Positions 32,525-43,616 of a stretch of 64,000 bases of DNA are shown here, one piece after another (position 1 is the stretch's first letter; each line of letters begins with the position of its first letter). The stretch lies in NCBI GenBank assembly GCA_905178155.1, contig CAJINV010000012.1:181271-245270 (forward strand), given 5' to 3'. The notes under the pieces are model-generated. The model did not search any database and was not told the DNA's origin. It saw nothing but the letters and a program-made list of their open reading frames with translations. The position numbers and the translations under genes were made by a program. The stretch comes from Amoebophrya sp. A120 (Eukaryota > Sar > Dinophyceae > Syndiniales > Amoebophryaceae).

Positions 32525-33628
32525 CTACCTTTGATGGAGAGACCTATTGTTCGGCCTAACAACAGTCTTATAAAAATGCCACAATTTTTTGTTGGCAAGG
32601 GGCTGAGCTTCCCTGTTCTCATATGTCCCAGAGTCACGGATGCCGACCCCTTCCTTATAATGAAATTCAAAGGCCTTCCCGAGGGGTTCTTTAAAGAGGT
32701 TTAGCACGGCACCAGTGAAGTCCTGGCAATTCTTTGCGTTCTCTCCGGAAAGTCCTGGCAATCCCAACGGACCATAAACGTCTTCGGCGGTTTCTTGTCC
32801 AGGTGCTCGGGGTAAATTCCTATCTATTCCAACTGCCGTCGAGTGCTCGGGGTAGATTTCTTGGAAGGCGTTTTTTGGTTGGCGGTATGCTGGAGGGAGA
32901 AGATTGGCCCCGACAGGCGGGATGCCTAGGATTTCGTTCTCAAAGGCCAGCCTGTCTAAACCGGCAGCAAAGGCGACAGAACCCTCGCTAAATGGCTCCC
33001 TTGGTCCCTCCCCCCAGTTGGTCTCGACGCAATAGGTTGACTGCGGTCCTTGTTCAATTCTATCGCGTACGCGCAAGGGTATAGGAGGAGACGGAGGCTC
33101 TTGCTCGAACTCGATAAGGTACCCACCTCCCGCCCATTCATAGTGCGCAACTTGCTGCCGCCTCCATTTGTAGCTGGGAGAGCTTTTGCTCTCGCCGAAG
33201 ACTTTGCGCAAGAGGTGAGAACCAAACGGTTTGGCCGGACGTGCCGCGTCGTTCACCCACCACTGCGCCCGGACGAAGTGATGCGCCACCCTTCTTCCCG
33301 CCTGTTTCGGAAGCAATGTGGCGCCCGGTTGAATTGGGCACCACATGGCTTCCAATATTGTTACTGAGGCCGGCTCAAAAAGCGGATTCGCAAGACATTG
33401 GACGTGGTTTGCATAGACTGACCTACCCAGGTTCTCTAGGCCGCGATCCTTGTCATACACATACATCGGGCGTATCTTCCTCTCGATAAGTGCGGCTGCT
33501 GCCACACTCTTTTTTTTGGTTATGCAGAGGTCGGCTGGGTGCTGTTCGGAATTAGTCGGGGGGGGATTTGTCCTGCATAGCTCGAAAGGATGGCGGCTGC
33601 CAACCACATCGAGTGAGAACGTAGCCAA
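32525..33628 (-). CDS. NC(Q/E)-x-F motif protein, array copy 1 (367 aa)
   Basis: Single-exon frame from Met 33628. Shared with copy 2: PADLCITKK near the start, then HYEWAGGGYLIEF, and near the C-terminus NCQDFTGAVLNLFKEPLGKA. The order His...Asn-Cys-(Gln/Glu)-x-Phe recalls permuted papain-like folds (LRAT, NlpC/P60, PPPDE), where Cys is the nucleophile; this is by motif only. No introner interrupts it. It heads the first tandem unit, upstream of a Lys/Arg-rich gene on the same strand. Confidence 0.5.
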   Translation of the reverse strand: MATFSLDVVGSRHPFELCRTNPPPTNSEQHPADLCITKKKSVAAAALIERKIRPMYVYDKDRGLENLGRSVYANHVQCLANPLFEPASVTILEAMWCPIQPGATLLPKQAGRRVAHHFVRAQWWVNDAARPAKPFGSHLLRKVFGESKSSPSYKWRRQQVAHYEWAGGGYLIEFEQEPPSPPIPLRVRDRIEQGPQSTYCVETNWGEGPREPFSEGSVAFAAGLDRLAFENEILGIPPVGANLLPPAYRQPKNAFQEIYPEHSTAVGIDRNLPRAPGQETAEDVYGPLGLPGLSGENAKNCQDFTGAVLNLFKEPLGKAFEFHYKEGVGIRDSGTYENREAQPLANKKLWHFYKTVVRPNNRSLHQR

Positions 33629-33639
33629 GCCAGTGGCCC

Positions 33640-34770
33640 CTTCTACGGCGAGGGGCCACGCCGGGCGAGTTGTCCGCCCGTCCTCTCACTCTCCTTCCAC
33701 CTCCTGGCCCCGTTGAGCTTCAACGGGGCCCCACCCCCACCGGGCAAAGAAGCGGCGCCATGGCTGTCTGACTGCGCAAACAAGTACAGGCGGAAGCGCG
33801 CGCAACACGTTTTCGAAAAAGTAACACAGGCAACCCAACAAAGAGGGGCCGTCCGCGCGCGCGTAGTTTCATAGACTGTCGAGGCGACTCAGCCCCGTGA
33901 GCCCAGGCGCCCCACGGCCTTTCGTTGCAGCTGACGGAACATCGCAGGCAGCTAGCAACATTTGGGGAGCCCAATACTTCGAGCCCCAGGCCGCGCCCTT
34001 GCCTTTCATTTTTGTTGATCAGGCTCGCGGCCGCCACTCCCGGTGTACGCGAAAGCTTTCGCCCTGGGGGCGAAAGCTTCAACCCCCGCCCCGCCCTGAA
34101 CTGTTGTTGCCAAGTCGGTCGGGATGGGCCTTCCCACCCTGGAGCGGCGCAGGGCACCTAGCATGTGCTTGCCAGCTTGTTAGCCATGTAGCTTTTTTTC
34201 TTTTTCGTGAGTCCTCCGCGGCGCCGGGCCGTTTCATACATTCCTGTTGCTGAAACGGCGCGCGCATGCTATCTCGGCGGAACTCCCAACCGCCTGCCGC
34301 AGGCCAACCTCTTTATCTTTTCGAAATGGCAACACGCTGCGCCCTTTTTATGCCCCCAAAAAAACAATGCGCTGGCCACGGAGGAGCAATTTGCGGCGGG
34401 GCTGTGGGCGCTCGCGAATTTTCAGGCAGGCCTCGTTTCGCGACACGGGCCGCCCGCCACACGCATTGGCCAGGTGTGTGTCAAACCTCAAAAACACAGC
34501 AAGGCACCAGAACTACACTAGGCTACATGCTGAAGACTGGCCGCAACCTCCGGTGCCTGCACTGCTTCCGTAAGCAAAGTCATTGGGTTTGGGAATGGCA
34601 TTCATGGTCGTCCACTGCAGATCACACTTTGCGCCCCTTGCTGCTCGGCCCGAATGCCTCTGGGCCTGCCTTCTGGCAACTTCTGCAGTGGGTGCAGGCA
34701 ACCACACAAAAAATGGCTGGGGGGCTGAAACGAAACTACCCCAAATCCCTGCCGGGTGGGTTGTTTTGAT
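33640..34770. other. GC-rich stretch, no supported gene
   Basis: GC is clearly higher than in the flanks, so all frames stay open by chance. A plus frame near 34300-34520 (LFIFSKWQHAAPFLCPQK) is the most protein-like but has no support. No introner ends were seen. Confidence 0.5.
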
Positions 34771-34771
34771 A

Positions 34772-35318
34772 TATAATATAGGTTGTTATACAGGAATCTC
34801 AACGGTTTCATCTCAATACTATGCACGGCCTTATGTTAAAACACGAGCGAAAACTTGCGAAATCACTCTTGTAAAAACGCGAATCCGTCTCAACGAGTGC
34901 ATCTCAACGGCCTGATAGGCCTCAACGACTTTCCGATGACCTCAACGACTGGTCTCAACGAAAAACACGGCCAAGAACTCACCGGCGCAAAAGGCGGCCG
35001 CCCCATGGAAAAAGCAGAGCAGCAGACCGGACAGGAAAGGAGGGCCACGCAATGAATTAGAAAAGCACAAGGCGCAGCGGGAGCACGCGCGCCGGGATGG
35101 CACAACACAAGGACGAAAGAAGAGAATCGCCGGGCAGGGCACCCGACGACCCTAAACCCCAAACCCGCCAAACCCGAAACCCTAAACCAGTGGAGCAGGC
35201 GGCATCGATTTCGTGTGCCGGCCGTTGCGATATATTTCTCAACGTTGAGCTGTGAGGTCTCAACGTTGAGATCTAAGAGTGCAGTTGAGATTCCTGTAGT
35301 ACAACCTGTAATATTCGC
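34772..35318. mobile_element. About 545-bp TIR element with ctcaacg repeats and a telomere-like tract
   Basis: Left end tataggttgttatacaggaa and the following tctcaac are inverted at 35283-35315 with a few differences. The left arm is followed by a series of tctcaacg/cctcaacga words. A CCCTAAA-like tract lies inside (35149-35190). No coding frame recognised; looks like a non-autonomous element. Confidence 0.5.
35149..35190. repeat. Degenerate CCCTAAA telomere-like tract
   Basis: Reads ccctaaacccc, aaacccgcc, aaacccgaaa, ccctaaacc in succession. CCCTAAA is the telomere repeat of many algae, plants and dinoflagellates. Only a few imperfect units, so interstitial. Confidence 0.5.
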
Positions 35319-35492
35319 ACAGACACAGTCACAGGGCGGAAGGCCACACAAGTTTTATGCCGGAGTCCGGATTTATTTGTCCTCATTTACTTATTTGCTC
35401 AGGCGCGTCCTGCAGAGACCGTTGCTTTCTATGGCCGTCCTGCTGCATTCGCGCTGCAAAATAAAATTCTCGAGCGGGGTAACAAATTAAGA

Positions 35493-37950
35493 TTACTTTC
35501 CACCCGCCCAGCCGGCGGGTGGGTGCCGCTTATTAAGCAGCACCGACCACAAGAACACAAATCTCATCCCACCCCAACTCGACGGACCCCACCCGCCTGC
35601 AGCTCCCATAGCGTCTTCCTTTGGTTGTGCGCCCGGGGTACTGGCGCCTAAAATGGTTGAGCCGATACTCCCTCCTCCACTCTTGTTCTTCTGTCGCTTC
35701 GGCGTTTCTTGTTGTTTCTCTTCGACATGGCCTTGGGATTCCTTTTCCACAAAAACGGACTTTTCCTCTCCACTCATCAACGCCGGCACTCCGCCCTCCC
35801 GGTCGAGGCCGTTTTGTTCACTTGTCGTGGGCGGCAACACGGGCGCATGGCCGGCCTCTTGTGTGCCGGCAGGCGGGCTTCGGCCCGCCGAGGCTTCGCG
35901 CGATAAGCCCAATACCGGGCGGCCCGCCTCGGCGGCGACGCTCTCAACTTGGCTTCCTGGCGCAACGTCCCCGCCTTTTCTCGCCTGGCCGACATTTTGC
36001 TCCGCGACACCGCCAACCGTTCTCCCGGCGCGCTGCTGTGTACCAACGACGCTTTCATTCTTTGGTGGCAAAAGCAGAGGCGACTGCGTCGCCGCTTTCG
36101 TTGTGTCTCGCCGTCGTACGGTGGCCGCGCTCTTGCTCATCCCCAGGCGGTCCCTCCACCTTCTGGGCAAAACCGGCACTGCTGCTTTCCTCGTCGGGCA
36201 GCACCGGGTGTGACGATGGAGCTTTTTCCACCTCATCTTTGAGAAACTCAAATGGAGACGCAGTAGCACTGGAGGTTTCGCGATTTTCCGCCAGTGTCTG
36301 TGCCGGTTGCTTCGCGTCCGGATCCGCGCAGGTGTGCTGGTCATCTGAAACCCAACAACCGCCTTTAGAAGAAGTCGAAGAACTTCTCCCGTGCTTGTCA
36401 CTGCCAATGCGCTGGTGCTTTTCGTCGTTCTTGATTTCCGCAGCCTTCTTCTTTCCCGTCGCCTCCTTCTCCAAAACGGTCGAGGCGCTTTTCTCGTCAT
36501 CCACGGTTTCCTTGCTATAATCGTTCGAAGCAGTAGAAGAAGACGAAGCGGTGTTCGTAGACGAAGACGAGCTGCGCCGTTTTCTCCGCCGTCGCTTTCT
36601 CGTTTTACTCGCGCCCGCCTGCTGTCGCGCCGCGTTGCGCCCTGACAAATCCTCTGGAAGCTCCACATGATTCGCCAAGCCCGGGTCGTCGAGTAAATCC
36701 CCACTTCCACCAGATATTGGGCTGCCGGCACCCTTGTTGCCTTTGTTCGGCCGCCGGAGAGTTATTCTACAGAAAAGCAATCCCATACATTACCAGTGGA
36801 ATAAAGTAAATCTACATTTGCGCTTCGGTAGTATTTGGTGCCATTCTTATATTTCTGTCATTGAGAACTACGCGTTTTTTTTCTCGTGCCTCTGCGTCTC
36901 TATTTCTCTTCTGCTGCCAATATCTAGCATCACAAACTGAATGAACTCCCATAACTTCGCTCTGCATGGCAGAGAGTTTGTGGAAGGTTTGTGAACAGTC
37001 GTGCGGGCGACTCGGTGTTCTTGCTGTTTGTTCTGCGCCGAAAGAACTTCAACATCTTCGTGCTGGATTGCACTTTGCTGCGCGTCGGCTGCTACAATAA
37101 CCACAGAAGTAGATGATCGCCGCGCGCAAGGAAAGGAGGAGGTGCCGACTTGATGGCCGCCGCTGCGCTCCTTCTCCGCTTCGTCGGCGAGCGGGTGCTC
37201 GGTTCCAGTTTGTGCTTCCGTGCTCGCAGGAACGGCCTTGTTTCCATTTTTGCCCCGTCCGTTCTTCCGTCCCCCGCCCGTTCTTTTCCCGCCGTACTGG
37301 CAGTTCCTCTTACCCGAAGCTTTACTTATGCATTGCAAATATGTCTGGGTCTGGAACAGCACTGTGAGACATGTAATATTGCTGAACTCGCATACCCCTG
37401 AACTCTGTATATGCATGTTGTGGGATAGCGTTCGCGGCAAAGCCAATCCTCTGTCATGTAAACACGGGGTTTGTCTTCATGCGGGCTGCGCACACAATAA
37501 CCGCTCAGAAATTTCTCATGCGTGGCTGCGTATTGGAATCAGTTCGTGACGCATGTGGCAGCATCACAAGTTCCCAGACCCAGACATTATATTTGCAGTG
37601 GATATTGCTGCTACGCTTGCGGTTTTTCCGACGACGATTCCGCCTCGGGCCCGCTCGAGCTATCATGTGCAAAAGTATCACACACGTAGCAATTGCAGCC
37701 ATGCATGACAAATCTGGATCTGGTTTCTTAGCTCATTCAGCATTACAAATTCCATTTTTTCTTCAGGAAAAATTTGCATTCCTACTAGTACGATTATACT
37801 TTTGCAATGCATACGAATCGAAGATCGAAGACGCTTCGTCATTTTGATTTTTCAAGGAATTCACCTTCACCCGGTCTTCTTCTTCAGCGAGGGCTGCTCC
37901 AGTGGGGAAAAAAAACTCCGTGTGTGCCTGATCATACAGATTAATTTTGA
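35493..37950 (-). CDS. Lys/Arg/Ser-rich protein, array copy 1 (likely decaying)
   Basis: Recognisable exons: about 37950-37814 (LAEEEDRVKVNSLKNQND), about 37660-37605, 37326-36868 (GKRNCQYGGKRTGGGRKNGR) and 36786-35493 (SGDLLDDPGLANHVELPEDL, an RRRKRR basic cluster, ATGKKKAAEIKNDEK, ASPFEFLKDE, ending in a Gly/Ala-rich tail). The first exon is frameshifted against copy 2, and about 190 bp present in copies 2 and 3 is missing near 36976. Low complexity, basic, possibly nuclear. No family recognised. Confidence 0.5.
37327..37604. mobile_element. Introner, family B, array copy 1 (shared by all copies)
   Basis: 278 bp, ends tatgcattgcaaatatgtct / tatatttgcagtggata, flanks ttact/ttgct. It occupies the same position in all three units, so it predates the triplication. 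Confidence 0.5.
37661..37813. mobile_element. Introner, family A, array copy 1 (shared by all copies)
   Basis: 153 bp, ends tatcatgtgcaaaagtatc / acttttgcaatgcata, flanks cgagc/cgaat. Same site as 48468 and 59861. Confidence 0.5.
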
Positions 37951-37999
37951 TGTGAAAAAATCAAGAGCATTTGCAGTTTGTCATGCGTAACGTGACCAC

Positions 38000-39540
38000 G
38001 AGCTTCGTCAAGAACCTTCCACACCGCTGCTGCCTCATTGTAATTAATAAGGGTTTTCAGAGTAAGAGTATCTAAAGCGATTGTTTGAAGATGTTCTTAG
38101 TAGCTCTGCATCACACCATTTGCAACTGGTGGACTCAGTTCCAAGTGTAACGAACCCCTGCGCCAAGGAATTTGTCCAGAATCAATATCCTGAAACTAAA
38201 CTAGGTAAGTAGAGTCCGTCCTTACCTTTCCTCGAGTCTGGTTCCGCTTGTAGTAGTTCCACTTGCTTCTACAACTCAGCCCGTTCTTCAACGAGTAAGT
38301 ACTGTAGGCGTAAATTTCTTGTAGTTTGCAAACCTCGCGATTGATGAACTTGCAAGGCGTTCTGGAATCTGTGAAAATCAAAAAAAATTCTTAATTATAT
38401 CGTTGAAAAGGTATACGAAAGCAAAAAGTGTTGGAGGGCTAGATGACTGAAAAAACGTCCTTTCAATTGATAGAAATACGGTACGAAAAATCTGCAAATA
38501 ATGTGGAGGCTCTCGGGATACGAGGAAAACGTTTTTTGACAAGCGCTCGCAATTTGTACTTTCGTGCTTAGGTGAAGAAACTCTTTCTCTACTTGGGGGA
38601 AAACGAAAACGTAAAGGAATTGTTGTTCGTGCTGTGGAAAAAAATATTTCTTTGTGCTTCGCAAAAAAAAAGTATTTGATATAGTGCGACCTCAAAAAGT
38701 GCTGAGATTCTGCAAATTGTGGATGAGAAGTTGGTCGGCTGGGATGGTAGAGGACCGGAGGATATCCGACATACACAGCGTCAACAACCTGCGAAGAAAT
38801 GAAATGATCGCACTACTTTGCAATGTATGAGTCAGTCGCTGATGGCAGCGAAACGTAAAGTAAGAAAATGATAAAGAACGAAGACGCTTGAAAAGTCAAG
38901 AGAATTTCACTCGTATTTTTCCTTTTTAAACACCACGGTATACCAGATCGGTTTCCAGAACGAGGAGTGGTGACCGACTCTAACGAAAAAATCGAAACCT
39001 GTTTATCCACCCGGCGTTGCACGAAGTTGTTCTACATACTTTTTACACGCATCCAATTCATATTATTCAATATTTTCTTTGTCCGCCGCACAAATGCGTT
39101 TGCCTTCAGAAAGTAGACGAACGACAGGACGAGTAGTCACCGAGATCGTGGCTGTAGGACTTTTTTCCGGACGAGGACGACGAAGAAACTACTTACTCGC
39201 CACACACGAAGTACACCGACTTGGGGCGGGAAGAAAAAACCTGCATAACACCGAGGATGCGAGGCTTTTTCGGTTTTTCATCCACTGTTCTTGTAGTTCA
39301 TAAACTATCACTAGTGCGATTACGAATGAATGGCGCAGGAGTAAGCTGAAGTCAGACGAAGCGCACATGGCAGATAGACAGATGAGGTTTGTACTTTTTT
39401 ATCGTGCTTCAAAACCACACTTAATATCCTCAACCTAAAAGACCGAAAAACGAACCCTGTCTTGAACAAAACCGATGACTGCAGACAGGGAGGCTGAAAA
39501 TGCGCTCGACCGGCCCACAAGGTTATATTGCTTGACGTCC
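38000..39540. repeat. AT-rich block of tandem unit 1
   Basis: Homologous to about 48880-50400 and 60700-62180. Minus frames (38776-38378) and a Ser/Lys-rich minus frame near 39100 are shared in part but broken differently in each unit. No conserved intact gene demonstrated. Confidence 0.5.
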
Positions 39541-39572
39541 AACGGCTGTGCTTATTGCTGTCGCTGTGGATG

Positions 39573-39834
39573 TATCAAATGTAAAAATGTCTGGGTCTGG
39601 AAGAATGCGCGATTTGTCATGCAGCTTTTCCATGACCCATGAAGCCTGGAATGCAGGACCTAGCATGACAGATTCTGTGCAGTCACTCTCATGCCTTTCC
39701 TGCATGAGAAACTCCCTCCCGACTTGGTCAAAACTGGACGACTTTTGGTAATCATGCAACACAGATTTTTGCATGCTTCAGATATAGCATGACAAGTTGC
39801 ATTCTTCCAGACCCAGACATTTTTACATTTGATA
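39573..39834. mobile_element. Introner, family B, specific to unit 1, perfect TSD ggatg
   Basis: 262 bp, ends tatcaaatgtaaaaatgtct / catttttacatttgata, flanks ggatg/ggatg. Units 2 (near 50400) and 3 (near 62205) lack it. Confidence 0.5.
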
Positions 39835-40199
39835 GGATGGTGCTGGAAAGTACATGCAACACTACACAAAACAAAAGCACAGCATCAGACCGCAGAGATC
39901 TTGCACTCCTTCGTATGTGTTCTACAGATCCGGTATCGACGGTAATTGTGTACTCTACAGTTTTTTCTGGCGCGCCGCAGATGCAGCTCCACCTACGTCT
40001 GCTGGTGCAGTACTATACTTCAGCATCACGAACTCGCTGTACTTCTTTTTGGAACTGCGGCAAAGGAGGTTTTTTGTCATGCAGAAAAGCGAAGATGATG
40101 CATGTGCAGGAAGCTGGAATGCAGGTATACATGGACAAAAACAGTTGCTCGTTACCCTGGACCAAAGATTCGCTCCGCCCATACTTCACGTGAAGAGGG

Positions 40200-40385
40200 T
40201 CTGGAAGAATGGAACTTGTCATGCTATTAAATCTAAATGATGCAAAAATCTGTGCTGCGTAAGTGCGTGATAGAGACCTCAAAGAGTCTGTCATGCCGGG
40301 TCTCGCATCGAGACCTCGTGGGGCATGGAAAACCTGCACCACAAATCTTGCATTCTTCCAGACCCAGACATTTTTACATTTGATA
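40200..40385. mobile_element. Introner, family B, left end deleted at a rearrangement breakpoint
   Basis: The right end cagacatttttacatttgata is intact, but the left begins inside the motif (gtctggaagaatgg). Left of 40200 the DNA matches unit 3 (62225-62570); right of 40385 it matches the ATPase 5' region. The junction lies within the introner. Confidence 0.5.
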
Positions 40386-41757
40386 GCGGAACATCTTTTG
40401 GTGCCCGGTCCACCGCGGCGGTTCCTCGCAGAAGGTGGCGCTGGATCCGCTCGTGTACAACGGGCACATCTACACCACCCGTAGAGGGCCACGATCCTGC
40501 AGCTGCAGCTCCCTCTCCTGCTGCGGCGTCTGCATGTTGATACTCCTCCCCGCCCCCTCCAGGTAGAAGAAGGGAAACAGGATGTAGAAGTAGCAGCCGG
40601 TCGCGGAGAAAATTACCGCTGCGTCCTATTGACGGCGCGTCCAACTGTGCCTGTGGTAATGGGAACGCACCAGCTCCTGTCGCATCGAGAAAGCCCCCGA
40701 TGAAAGAAGTGGCTCGACCACTACTAGCAGACCCGGACTGGGCGAAGAAGTGGCACTCGATAAACGACCGGAAGATGGAAGGTCCCGCCCTATGGAAGCG
40801 CCAGGACCGAAAGCGACAGACTTTTGAAATAATCTGTGATGCATAAAATACAAGCCACGAAGCGCCTGGCTTGCAGGGATTGCAAGAGCGGCCGATATTA
40901 TTGCAAGCCTGTTTGGGGTCGTTTGGGATACTAGAGCTGCTAAACACACAAGCAGGAGGATGTCTCCTTTCCCTAAACAGGCTAACAGACTGGATTTACA
41001 TGATGCCTAAATTTGTCATGCGCCGCTTGAGAATTGAATGGGGCTTCCAAAAACTGGCATCGATTTTATGCACCAAAAATTTTTGAACCTGCTCGATTTC
41101 GATTCTGACGCCGCCGTACGCCCTGGCGGTCGGGTATAGTTTCGGCAGGAACAGGAAGAGGAGGAACAGGGAACAGAGGAGCAGGTAACCCACCCACTGG
41201 TAGAACAACACGACCCCGGAGAGATCAAGTTTTTTCCCGGTCTGAAAAATCACCTGCACCTGCGAACTGTTGATTTCCTCTGCCGAGACCGCCGCCGACG
41301 CACGATTAGTTTTCAACAACGAAGCGCCAGCTCCTATTCCTGCTGCCTGTTGTGGTTGACAGTTGATTCTTTCGTCTTCTCGTCGTCCTGTTAGTTCTTC
41401 ATTTACATTTCCACGACCCACGCCAACGGCAGCAACCAAGAGAGATGCTGTTTCTGGCGATTCTGGACTACCGTCGAGGCTTTTACTCCTTTTTCCAGTC
41501 GAATCATTTTCCCCACGAGCGACCTTGTCCTGCTTGATTTGGTCTCGCGTCAGTCCCGCGAATAAACGGACGCTTTTCTGGTGATGTTCCTGCTTGAATT
41601 GCAGCGAGGCGTGGCTCTTTCTGCTTCTGCGCAGATGCCACAGAAAGGTCTCGACCGCGATAGTGGCTGCGGTGACGTAGAAAAAAATGAACCCGCTCGC
41701 CGTGGGGCACAGGCGACACGGAATCGGGGTCTGTTCGGCAGCGAAAAAATTCTCCAT
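40386..41757 (-). pseudogene. Partial copy of the ATPase 5' end
   Basis: Starts MENFFAAEQTPIPCRLC, nearly identical to the ATPase start at 19520, and runs through two membrane segments to GTAAVDRAPKDVP, where homology stops at a truncated introner. It lacks all catalytic domains. The frame is open once the single introner (40791-41118) is removed, so it may still be transcribed or fused to exons left of 40200. The introners at 17894, 18656 and 18888 of the parent are absent here. Confidence 0.5.
40791..41118. mobile_element. Introner, family E, specific to the partial copy, perfect TSD cgccc
   Basis: 328 bp, ends tatggaagcgccaggacc / ttctgacgccgccgta, flanks cgccc/cgccc. The parent gene (near 18470) reads cccgctttggcggtcgg with no insert. 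Excision restores YPTARAGPSIFRSF. Confidence 0.5.
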
Positions 41758-41775
41758 GGTGTATTCGAAATTTAA

Positions 41776-43600
41776 TTTCTTCGCTGATGTTGATGTTAGT
41801 GAGAAAAAAGTAGATAAATGAGCTGCCTCAAGTTGTAAAGTATCTACCTTGCTCGTGACAGTTTTACCTTTCCTTCGTCACTACAGGCACTGAAGGACCT
41901 ACGTATAATAATTGTTCGACCATTTTTCTATTTTTTCATTCTGTTGTAGTAATTTTCAAATACGCCGTTCATAAGATCGAAACAACGACAGGCACAGGCC
42001 CGATGGATAGTGATGGTTCTTGCCGACCAATACTATTGCTTATTCGTGTGGGGCCTATAAACACCGGCCTCAAAATATCGCGTTTCTAGCCTTTCCGCAA
42101 AATACGTACAAAATGCGGGATGGAAAGGGCCACTCCGTGAAGAACAAATGGTATGAAAAAGAGAACCACAAACGCGATCTGATTTTGACGTTCCAAATAT
42201 TGGAAGGGAATAAACGATCCGGTGCTGAGGAACTTCAAAAAAACCAGAAAACATATGGCAGGCAGGAAAACCGAAAATGTCGCCCAAAACGTACGCACGA
42301 GGATCCGACGGGTGTCATCAAGTGCTGCAACGGCGATACGCCGCCGCCCAGCTAGGACAAATCTACATCTGCTATTTCAACTTTTTCTACGTATCATGAA
42401 GATGCACAAGTCACCGTCTTCAGCAGGACACGCTGGTTGCAACTAGATGAAGAGCGTACTCCTCGCCACACTGTTAATTAAGTATTTCTTTTTTTGGCAC
42501 CAAGACACCTCCTCAAGAAGCGCACTTGGCCTCCCAATGCTCTCGGATCTCTTTTGTTTTTTTTTTGGCTTCAAAACCTCTGCGGAAGAGGAGGAGCCTT
42601 CGTCTTTTTATTGTGGCGCGCTTGATCTACAAAGCAGAATTCGCAAACAACAGGAAATGCGCAATATTCCTGATGGATCCTCCTGCCCACGGTGTTTATC
42701 ATGAGAATGAAAACGTCAAACTCTAACGCGTACCCTTGGGCGTTCTCTTTTTCAGAAAGTCCGCGACACACAATATGATCTGCAAGCGCTTCCAAAAGCG
42801 TCGCGAAGGTGATCCATTCATAAACGCAGTTGCAATGCTCGACTTTCGGACACTACTTGCTACATTCATTCTCCCCGCCAACTGTGGCCACCAAATGGAA
42901 CAAAAAAGGCGCGTCGACCGGACTTGCAATCATGGGATCAATGTTCATATACCAAAACCACGTGGAAAAACCAACTGTGACATTCCTAGAACCAGTAGAA
43001 CCAGAAATAGAACACATTTTTAAAAGCGAAGAACAATGGTACACATCGACGCCTTCAGAACAGATGCCGGGCATCAATTTCAGTTGCCGGCCTATGAGTG
43101 CCATTGCAGGTATGTTGTAGCTGTTTCTATCCCGTTCGATGGAGGGCGGGCAGCGGGAGTCGCTTGCCCCCATCTGGTTCGATAGTTAAACAGGGGGGTT
43201 AGACTTTCTTTCACTCAATAAACCCGGTATATTTATTCCGAAATCCAAAACTTCTTGTTGATAGTCGTCGACGAAATGAAAATGTGGTCTCCTCTCTCTT
43301 TACAAAAATTCATGACTTCTTGTATACAAGTGCTACAGCTTCACAGTCAAAAATACGATGCACAGACCCGCCGAAGGCAAAGCAAAATAATAGATTGAAG
43401 TCACCATCTTGGACAGCCAGTTTTTAAAAGAAAAAGACGACGAGACAGGGAACCACACTGGGTCAACGGCAGCCAACCTCAAAAGACGGGCACTTCTAAT
43501 GAAGAAAACTAACATCGCAATCGCTCAAGCTACATCGCTACCATTTAGTTCGAAATACAGGGCGCCAGAATTAGGCGGTTGCCCAACAGCTTCTCATCTA
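41776..43600. other. Possible coding exons, strand unresolved
   Basis: Minus frame 42298-42086, extendable upstream to about 42370, is hydrophobic (VFLPAICFLVFLKFL, FVVLFFIPFVLHGVAL) and could be a two- or three-helix membrane exon. Minus 42830-42571 and 43515-43333 are also open. The plus strand of 42830-43120 reads PTVTFLEPVEPEIEHIF. The competing strands prevent a call. Not repeated in units 2 and 3. Confidence 0.5.
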
Positions 43601-43616
43601 GGAGCGGCCATCGTGG

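Noticed and set aside
35150-35190. True telomere
   Set aside because: Only a few imperfect CCCTAAA units, inside a TIR element with genes on both sides.
37113-37401. Plus-strand frames in the array near family B introners
   Set aside because: They are antisense to the Lys/Arg-rich exon, recur in all units and end in the introner motif.
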